This document shows, piece after piece, positions 56,401 through 64,000 of a stretch of DNA of 64,000 bases (positions are counted from its first letter, which is position 1; every line of letters starts with the position of its first letter). Both the position numbers and the translations under genes were made by a program. Source of the DNA: Hippasteria phrygiana (lineage: Eukaryota; Echinodermata; Asteroidea; Valvatida; Goniasteridae); assembly GCA_037893225.1 (NCBI GenBank), contig JAZGUH010000327.1, forward strand, positions 1,426,001 to 1,490,000, given 5' to 3'. The notes beneath the pieces were generated by a model. The model was not told the origin of the DNA, did no database searches, and saw only the letters and a program-made list of their open reading frames with translations.

Positions 56401-57675
56401 TATTTTCTTATCCAGTTGCCATCTTAAGATCCACTTTATCAATTCCCCTGCAAAACAAGGGAATACCTTGAATCGTCACGAAAATAATAATGGGCTAATC
56501 AAAGGATACATTATATAATTCAATGGAATTCATGTCAGTCAGGCAAACATGTCAGTAAGCAATTTTTTTAAGCAAAAGAAATCAAAACCCCAAATAGCCA
56601 CCAATAGATCAATGATTTCTACGTTGTAGGAAAGAGAATTGGAAATTTGTCAAACTCACTTTACACGGTCTTTCGTTGAAATTTTTGGTTAGCAAATCTG
56701 AATATTTGGCACACTTTTAGGACATGTACAAGAGAGCATGACTCACACGATTCAAAGGGCCTGTTCGAGTTGACGGACGCACAATTGTTTTCCCTGGTAA
56801 TTTTCCATAAATATTTTTCAACCAAACAATCAGTAGCCATGTTTTTGGCATGACAGAGGAGAGCGCAGCCGAAAGGCAATACAATCTGACACCTTACAAT
56901 TTGTCAAATTCAAGCCGGATTTTGTGTGCGCTATGCCAACAACTTTAACAGTCAGTCTGGTACCTGGTTAACAATTCATGTCATCTGACGAAGGAGCCGC
57001 ACGAAAACTGTAGCTATATTTCGGGGCCTTTGCAGTGGTTTGACATAAAATTTCCCTCTTTTATTCATTAGACTCTGCCTGCCCTCAAAAATATATAATA
57101 GAACGCCACCACCACCACCACCAACAACAATACCAACAACAACAACAAAACAATAAACAAGAAAAACAGTAGCCACGAGTAGTAATTATTGTAGTTTTGT
57201 TTTTTCCCAATTTATATCAAAGCCGATAAAGCCCCATTGTATGTTATATGTATTGATATATAGGCGTTCGGTAAAGCCTACGGAAAGCGGTGCCAAATAG
57301 AAACTAGATTGAACCAGCCAGTAAGTGATTTGTAATTAATTATCAGCAAGTAATTACGTTTTGAAAGAAAAAGAAATCAAAAACTCAAATGTAATTTCTT
57401 GATTTCCTTAATTGTACGGCTCCAAAAGCAAATTATGTGTGTTTTCCCTTGATTTTTCTTTGTTGTTATTTGTTCCAAATTATTTTGAGAGCAGGCAAAA
57501 TACATTCCGCAGAAAATGTTGTGCCTATTCAGCCTTTAAGATCAGGCAATGGCGTTGTTAACTCTTTAGAATCTCATACTATTGGAAAGACAAAATCATG
57601 CACAAGCAATCTGGACCGCTTTCAAAATCTGGGAATGTCCCCTGCAGAAGCAAAAGGTAAAATAAGCAGGAATAA

Positions 57676-57820
57676 AAACACAAAATATGCGAAAAGTTCC
57701 AAAATCGTGCAGCGCACAAGTGCACGTTGTGTTTCGGTTGATTGGGCAGCATGAATGGGTACGCAAACTTCGCAGGGCCGCAATGGCTCTTATAGGGGCA
57801 CCCACTGCTTTCAGTTAGCA
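57676..57820 (+). promoter_or_regulatory. H1 gene promoter, unit 28
   Basis: Unchanged set of elements. Confidence 0.65.
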
Positions 57821-57875
57821 TTATTAGTTTGGCTTGTCACTACGGTTCAACTTGCTGGAGAAATTCAGACCAACT

Positions 57876-58460
57876 ATGGCTTCGTCTGCGGTTACCAAAA
57901 CTAAAGCCGTATCTACTCTTCAAATGATCAAGGTGGCAATCGCGTCCCTTGGTGGCAAAGGCGGCTGCTCCTCTCAAGCCATTAAGAAGTATCTCGCGGA
58001 TAATTTCAATGTAGATCTCCAAACGAAGGCCGGAACCATCCGCAACGCTTTCAACTCCGGCGTGGACAAGGGTCAGCTCATTCGCACCAAGGGTAAGGGA
58101 GCCGCCGGTTCCTTCAAGCTGGACACAGCCAAGGAAAAGGCCGACGCCAAGGCAGCCAAGGAGAAAGAGAGAAGCAAGGCCAAGAAGGAGAAGGAACGGC
58201 TCAAGCAAACTGAACTCAAGGCCAAGAAAGCCGAAAAGACCAAGAGAGCCCGGCTGGAGAAGACCAAGAAACCCGTAGCCAAGAAGTTGCTCAAGAAATC
58301 CGGCAAGAAAACTCCCTCCAAGCCAGCTAAGCCGTCAACCAAGAAACCCGTTTCCAAGTCCACCAAGACAGCCGTCAAGCCTACAAAAGCTAAACTGGCC
58401 AAGAAGACAGCCACCAAGAACACCTCGACTAACTCAAAGAAGACGTCATCCAAGAAATAG
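57876..58460 (+). CDS. H1: Linker histone H1, unit 28
   Basis: Reference protein with a private silent GTG to GTA change at Val12. Confidence 0.97.
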   Translation: MASSAVTKTKAVSTLQMIKVAIASLGGKGGCSSQAIKKYLADNFNVDLQTKAGTIRNAFNSGVDKGQLIRTKGKGAAGSFKLDTAKEKADAKAAKEKERSKAKKEKERLKQTELKAKKAEKTKRARLEKTKKPVAKKLLKKSGKKTPSKPAKPSTKKPVSKSTKTAVKPTKAKLAKKTATKNTSTNSKKTSSKK

Positions 58461-58493
58461 CCGTTCTTCAGAGAAAACTACTACAAAACAAAC

Positions 58494-58528
58494 GGCTCTA
58501 TTCAGAGCCACCACATTTACAAAAGAGA
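58494..58528 (+). terminator. Histone 3' stem-loop and downstream element, unit 28
   Basis: Same sequence as unit 1. Confidence 0.9.
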
Positions 58529-59803
58529 TATTTTCTTATCCAGTTGCCATCTTAAGATCCACTTTATCAATTCCCCTGCAAAACAAGGGAATACCTTGAA
58601 TCGTCACGAAAATAATAATGGGCTAATCAAAGGATACATTATATAATTCAATGGAATTCATGTCAGTCAGGCAAACATGTCAGTAAGCAATTTTTTTAAG
58701 CAAAAGAAATCAAAACCCCAAATAGCCACCAATAGATCAATGATTTCTACGTTGTAGGAAAGAGAATTGGAAATTTGTCAAACTCACTTTACACGGTCTT
58801 TCGTTGAAATTTTTGGTTAGCAAATCTGAATATTTGGCACACTTTTAGGACATGTACAAGAGAGCATGACTCACACGATTCAAAGGGCCTGTTCGAGTTG
58901 ACGGACGCACAATTGTTTTCCCTGGTAATTTTCCATAAATATTTTTCAACCAAACAATCAGTAGCCATGTTTTTGGCATGACAGAGGAGAGCGCAGCCGA
59001 AAGGCAATACAATCTGACACCTTACAATTTGTCAAATTCAAGCCGGATTTTGTGTGCGCTATGCCAACAACTTTAACAGTCAGTCTGGTACCTGGTTAAC
59101 AATTCATGTCATCTGACGAAGGAGCCGCACGAAAACTGTAGCTATATTTCGGGGCCTTTGCAGTGGTTTGACATAAAATTTCCCTCTTTTATTCATTAGA
59201 CTCTGCCTGCCCTCAAAAATATATAATAGAACGCCACCACCACCACCACCAACAACAATACCAACAACAACAACAAAACAATAAACAAGAAAAACAGTAG
59301 CCACGAGTAGTAATTATTGTAGTTTTGTTTTTTCCCAATTTATATCAAAGCCGATAAAGCCCCATTGTATGTTATATGTATTGATATATAGGCGTTCGGT
59401 AAAGCCTACGGAAAGCGGTGCCAAATAGAAACTAGATTGAACCAGCCAGTAAGTGATTTGTAATTAATTATCAGCAAGTAATTACGTTTTGAAAGAAAAA
59501 GAAATCAAAAACTCAAATGTAATTTCTTGATTTCCTTAATTGTACGGCTCCAAAAGCAAATTATGTGTGTTTTCCCTTGATTTTTCTTTGTTGTTATTTG
59601 TTCCAAATTATTTTGAGAGCAGGCAAAATACATTCCGCAGAAAATGTTGTGCCTATTCAGCCTTTAAGATCAGGCAATGGCGTTGTTAACTCTTTAGAAT
59701 CTCATACTATTGGAAAGACAAAATCATGCACAAGCAATCTGGACCGCTTTCAAAATCTGGGAATGTCCCCTGCAGAAGCAAAAGGTAAAATAAGCAGGAA
59801 TAA

Positions 59804-59948
59804 AAACACAAAATATGCGAAAAGTTCCAAAATCGTGCAGCGCACAAGTGCACGTTGTGTTTCGGTTGATTGGGCAGCATGAATGGGTACGCAAACTTCG
59901 CAGGGCCGCAATGGCTCTTATAGGGGCACCCACTGCTTTCAGTTAGCA
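59804..59948 (+). promoter_or_regulatory. H1 gene promoter, unit 29
   Basis: Unchanged set of elements. Confidence 0.65.
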
Positions 59949-60003
59949 TTATTAGTTTGGCTTGTCACTACGGTTCAACTTGCTGGAGAAATTCAGACCA
60001 ACT

Positions 60004-60588
60004 ATGGCTTCGTCTGCGGTTACCAAAACTAAAGCCGTGTCTACTCTTCAAATGATCAAGGTGGCAATCGCGTCCCTTGGTGGCAAAGGCGGCTGCTCCT
60101 CTCAAGCCATTAAGAAGTATCTCGCGGATAATTTCAATGTAGATCTCCAAACGAAGGCCGGAACCATCCGCAACGCTTTCAACTCCGGCGTGGACAAGGG
60201 TCAGCTCATTCGCACCAAGGGTAAGGGAGCCGCCGGTTCCTTCAAGCTGGACACAGCCAAGGAAAAGGCCGACGCCAAGGCAGCCAAGGAGAAAGAGAGA
60301 AGCAAGGCCAAGAAGGAGAAGGAACGGCTCAAGCAAACTGAACTCAAGGCCAAGAAAGCCGAAAAGACCAAGAGAGCCCGGCTGGAGAAGACCAAGAAAC
60401 CCGTAGCCAAGAAGTTGCTCAAGAAATCCGGCAAGAAAACTCCCTCCAAGCCAGCTAAGCCGTCAACCAAGAAACCCGTTTCCAAGTCCACCAAGACAGC
60501 CGTCAAGCCTACAAAAGCTAAACTGGCCAAGAAGACAGCCACCAAGAACACCTCGACTAACTCAAAGAAGACGTCATCCAAGAAATAG
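60004..60588 (+). CDS. H1: Linker histone H1, unit 29
   Basis: Reference protein. The 3' spacer is of the second type (CGCAACAATTG, GGATTGTGTGGGCG), yet the next unit lacks the 23-bp insertion. The class switch lies between about 61190 and 61330. Confidence 0.97.
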   Translation: MASSAVTKTKAVSTLQMIKVAIASLGGKGGCSSQAIKKYLADNFNVDLQTKAGTIRNAFNSGVDKGQLIRTKGKGAAGSFKLDTAKEKADAKAAKEKERSKAKKEKERLKQTELKAKKAEKTKRARLEKTKKPVAKKLLKKSGKKTPSKPAKPSTKKPVSKSTKTAVKPTKAKLAKKTATKNTSTNSKKTSSKK

Positions 60589-60621
60589 CCGTTCTTCAGA
60601 GAAAACTACTACAAAACAAAC

Positions 60622-60656
60622 GGCTCTATTCAGAGCCACCACATTTACAAAAGAGA
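60622..60656 (+). terminator. Histone 3' stem-loop and downstream element, unit 29
   Basis: Same sequence as unit 1. Confidence 0.9.
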
Positions 60657-61932
60657 TATTTTCTTATCCAGTTGCCATCTTAAGATCCACTTTATCAATT
60701 CCCCTGCAAAACAAGGGAATACCTTGAATCGTCACGAAAATAATAATGGGCTAATCAAAGGATACATTATATAATTCAATGGAATTCATGTCAGTCAGGC
60801 AAACATGTCAGTAAGCAATTTTTTTAAGCAAAAGAAATCAAAACCCCAAATAGCCACCAATAGATCAATGATTTCTACGTTGTAGGAAAGAGAATTGGAA
60901 ATTTGTCAAACTCACTTTACACGGTCTTTCGTTGAAATTTTTGGTTAGCAAATCTGAATATTTGGCACACTTTTAGGACATGTACAAGAGAGCATGACTC
61001 ACACGATTCAAAGGGCCTGTTCGAGTTGACGGACGCAACAATTGTTTTCCCTGGTAATTTTCCATAAATATTTTTAAACCAAACAATCAGTAGCCATGTT
61101 TTTGGCATGACAGAGGAGAGCGCAGCCGAAAGGCAATACAATCTGACACCTTACAATTTGTCAAATTCAAGCCGGATTGTGTGGGCGCTATGCCAACAAC
61201 TTTAACAGTCAGTCTGGTACCTGGTTAACAATTCATGTCATCTGACGAAGGAGCCGCACGAAAACTGTAGCTATATTTCGGGGCCTTTGCAGTGGTTTGA
61301 CATAAAATTTCCCTCTTTTATTCATTAAACTCTGCCTGCCCTCAAAAATATTTAATAGAACGCCACCACCACCACCACCAACAACAATACCAACAACAAC
61401 AACAAAACAATAAACAAGAAAAACAGTAGCCACGAGTAGTAATTATTGTAGTTTTGTTTTTTCCCAATTTATATCAAAGCCGATAAAGCCCGATTGTATG
61501 TTATATGTATTGATATATAGGCGTTCGGTAAAGCCTACGGAAAGCGGTGCCAAATAGAAACTAGATTGAACCAGCCAGTAAGTGATTTGTAATTAATTAT
61601 CAGCAAGTAATTACGTTTTGAAAGAAAAAGAAATCAAAAACTCAAATGTAATTTCTTGATTTCCTTAATTGTACGGCTCCAAAAGCAAATTATGTGTGTT
61701 TTCCCTTGATTTTTCTTTGTTGTTATTTGTTCCAAATTATTTTGAGAGCAGGCAAAATACATTCCGCAGAAAATGTTGTGCCTATTCAGCCTTTAAGATC
61801 AGGCAATGGCGTTGTTAACTCTTTAGAATCTCATACTATTGGAAAGACAAAATCATGCACAAGCAATCTGGACCGCTTTCAAAATCTGGGAATGTCCCCT
61901 GCAGAAGCAAAAGGTAAAATAAGCAGGAATAA

Positions 61933-62077
61933 AAACACAAAATATGCGAAAAGTTCCAAAATCGTGCAGCGCACAAGTGCACGTTGTGTTTCGGTTGATT
62001 GGGCAGCATGAATGGGTACGCAAACTTCGCAGGGCCGCAATGGCTCTTATAGGGGCACCCACTGCTTTCAGTTAGCA
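61933..62077 (+). promoter_or_regulatory. H1 gene promoter, unit 30
   Basis: Core unchanged. In the 5' spacer the TATATAA string is altered to TATTTAA (near 61349), and CCCCATTG has become CCCGATTG near 61492. Confidence 0.65.
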
Positions 62078-62132
62078 TTATTAGTTTGGCTTGTCACTAC
62101 GGTTCAACTTGCTGGAGAAATTCAGACCAACT

Positions 62133-62717
62133 ATGGCTTCGTCTGCGGTTACCAAAACTAAAGCCGTGTCTACTCTTCAAATGATCAAGGTGGCAATCGC
62201 GTCCCTTGGTGGCAAAGGCGGCTGCTCCTCTCAAGCCATTAAGAAGTATCTCGCGGATAATTTCAATGTAGATCTCCAAACGAAGGCCGGAACCATCCGC
62301 AACGCTTTCAACTCCGGCGTGGACAAGGGTCAGCTCATTCGCACCAAGGGTAAGGGAGCCGCCGGTTCCTTCAAGCTGGACACAGCCAAGGAAAAGGCCG
62401 ACGCCAAGGCAGCCAAGGAGAAAGAGAGAAGCAAGGCCAAGAAGGAGAAGGAACGGCTCAAGCAAACTGAACTCAAGGCCAAGAAAGCCGAAAAGACCAA
62501 GAGAGCCCGGCTGGAGAAGACCAAGAAACCCGTAGCCAAGAAGTTGCTCAAGAAATCCGGCAAGAAAACTCCCTCCAAGCCAGCTAAGCCGTCAACCAAG
62601 AAACCCGTTTCCAAGTCCACCAAGACAGCCGTCAAGCCTACAAAAGCTAAACTGGCCAAGAAGACAGCCACCAAGAACACCTCGACTAACTCAAAGAAGA
62701 CGTCATCCAAGAAATAG
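62133..62717 (+). CDS. H1: Linker histone H1, unit 30
   Basis: Reference protein; last complete gene in the window. Its 3' spacer is of the second type but with TTTTTCAACC. Confidence 0.97.
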   Translation: MASSAVTKTKAVSTLQMIKVAIASLGGKGGCSSQAIKKYLADNFNVDLQTKAGTIRNAFNSGVDKGQLIRTKGKGAAGSFKLDTAKEKADAKAAKEKERSKAKKEKERLKQTELKAKKAEKTKRARLEKTKKPVAKKLLKKSGKKTPSKPAKPSTKKPVSKSTKTAVKPTKAKLAKKTATKNTSTNSKKTSSKK

Positions 62718-62750
62718 CCGTTCTTCAGAGAAAACTACTACAAAACAAAC

Positions 62751-62785
62751 GGCTCTATTCAGAGCCACCACATTTACAAAAGAGA
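62751..62785 (+). terminator. Histone 3' stem-loop and downstream element, unit 30
   Basis: Same sequence as unit 1. Confidence 0.9.
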
Positions 62786-63370
62786 TATTTTCTTATCCAG
62801 TTGCCATCTTAAGATCCACTTTATCAATTCCCCTGCAAAACAAGGGAATACCTTGAATCGTCACGAAAATAATAATGGGCTAATCAAAGGATACATTATA
62901 TAATTCAATGGAATTCATGTCAGTCAGGCAAACATGTCAGTAAGCAATTTTTTTAAGCAAAAGAAATCAAAACCCCAAATAGCCACCAATAGATCAATGA
63001 TTTCTACGTTGTAGGAAAGAGAATTGGAAATTTGTCAAACTCACTTTACACGGTCTTTCGTTGAAATTTTTGGTTAGCAAATCTGAATATTTGGCACACT
63101 TTTAGGACATGTACAAGAGAGCATGACTCACACGATTCAAAGGGCCTGTTCGAGTTGACGGACGCAACAATTGTTTTCCCTGGTAATTTTCCATAAATAT
63201 TTTTCAACCAAACAATCAGTAGCCATGTTTTTGGCATGACAGAGGAGAGCGCAGCCGAAAGGCAATACAATCTGACACCTTACAATTTGTCAAATTCAAG
63301 CCGGATTGTGTGGGCGCTATGCCAACAACTTTAACAGTCAGTCTGGTACCTGGTTAACAATTCATGTCAT

Positions 63371-64000
63371 CTGACGAAGGAGCCGCACGAAAACTGTAGC
63401 TATATTTCGGGGCCTTTGCAGTGGTTTGACATAAAATTTCCCTCTTTTATTCATTAGGCTCAGAATTTTCTGCGGAATGAACTCTGCCTGCCCTCAAAAA
63501 TATATAATAAAACGCCACCACCACCACCAACAACAACAATAGCAACAACAACAACAAAACAATAAACAATAAAAACAGTAGCCACGAGTAGTAATTATTG
63601 TAGTTTTGTTTTTTCCCAATTTATATCAAAGCCGATAAAGCCCCATTGTATGTTATATGTATTGATATATAGGCGTTCGGTAAAGCCTACGGAAAGCGGT
63701 GCCAAATAGAAACTAGATTGAACCAGCCAGTAAGTGATTTGTAATTAATTATCAGCAAGTAATTACGTTTTGAAAGAAAAAGAAATCAAAAACTCAAATG
63801 TAATTTCTTGATTTCCTTAATTGTACGGCTCCAAAAGCAAATTATGTGTGTTTTCCCTTGATTTTTCTTTGTTGTTATTTGTTCCAAATTATTTTGAGAG
63901 CAGGCAAAATACATTCCGCAGAAAATGTTGTGCCTATTCAGCCTTTAAGATCAGGCAATGGCGTTGTTAACTCTTTAGAATCTCATACTATTGGAAAGAC
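63371..64000 (+). repeat. Unit 31, partial (5' spacer only)
   Basis: The window ends within the 5' spacer, before the H1 box, so the gene of this unit is not visible. The part seen has the insertion and the first promoter subtype (AAGATCAGG). No other gene is seen. Confidence 0.95.
63458..63480 (+). repeat. 23-bp spacer insertion, in unit 31
   Basis: Twelfth copy in the window, with the AACAACAACAATAGC sub-class microsatellite. Confidence 0.9.

Larger units (their letters stand above)
1..64000 (+). repeat. Tandem array of linker histone H1 units (30 full plus 1 partial)
   Basis: The same unit recurs head to tail across the whole window. With the first base taken as unit start, units begin at 1, 2129, 4257, 6385, 8513, 10641, 12769, 14897, 17024, 19150, 21275, 23400, 25529, 27681, 29832, 31960, 34089, 35999, 38151, 40061, 42213, 44123, 46275, 48427, 50578, 52706, 54857, 56985, 59113, 61242 and 63371. 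Lengths are mostly 2125-2129 bp (short class) or 2151-2152 bp (units with a 23-bp insertion). Three units are 1910 bp because of a 241-bp deletion. Every gene points the same way. Differences between units are a few point changes and small indels, so copies are nearly identical in spacer as well as gene. The array continues past both window edges. Confidence 0.99.

Noticed and set aside
1..64000. CRISPR array, prokaryotic operon or phage system
   Set aside because: The repeat unit is 2.1 kb with a eukaryotic histone gene. There are no short spaced repeats, ribosome binding sites or prokaryotic genes.
1..64000. Whole array as an assembly artefact
   Set aside because: Units carry distinct and locally shared variants, indels and a higher-order pattern that simple copying of one contig would not produce. 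Exact copy number still needs read-depth support.

Overview
This window is one uninterrupted tandem array. A unit of about 2.13 kb is repeated head to tail 30 times (positions 1-63370), and a 31st unit is cut by the window edge (63371-64000). Each full unit carries one gene, always on the + strand: an intronless, replication-dependent linker histone H1. The predicted protein has 194 residues: a very short N-terminal tail, a winged-helix globular domain (about residues 13-83) and a lysine-rich C-terminal tail. The gene has a metazoan-type histone layout: an H1-specific AAACACA box, a reverse CCAAT box, a TATA-like element, an initiator-like TCAGTT, a short 5' UTR, and a 3' histone stem-loop followed by a purine-rich downstream element in place of a close poly(A) signal. 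This indicates an animal nuclear genome, probably an invertebrate because H1 is arrayed in tandem. I cannot name the species. No core histone, 5S rRNA, tRNA or transposon gene was recognised.

Layout. Units 1-12 (1-25528) are nearly uniform (2125-2129 bp). Units 13-14 introduce a spacer class with a 23-bp insertion upstream of the gene. Units 15-16 return to the short class. Units 16-21 (31960-44122) alternate an intact gene with a 3'-truncated gene, giving a dimeric higher-order repeat (4039, 4062 and 4062 bp). Units 22-30 mix the two spacer classes. Of the 30 genes, 26 encode full-length H1. Three (units 17, 19, 21) share one 241-bp deletion that removes the last 35 codons plus the 3' processing signals. 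One (unit 27) has a stop at codon 38.

How it works together. All copies would make the same chromatin linker protein, in bulk and presumably in S phase, so the array is a dosage amplification. Spacers are about as conserved as coding sequence, and linked variants recur in both neighbouring and distant units. This points to recent homogenisation by unequal exchange and gene conversion rather than to selection on the spacers. No unknown multi-gene system was found. The most unusual items are the H1-only array, the intact/truncated dimer, the non-consensus histone stem-loop, a paired inverted H1 box, and an H1 tail rich in mixed Lys/Glu charge.
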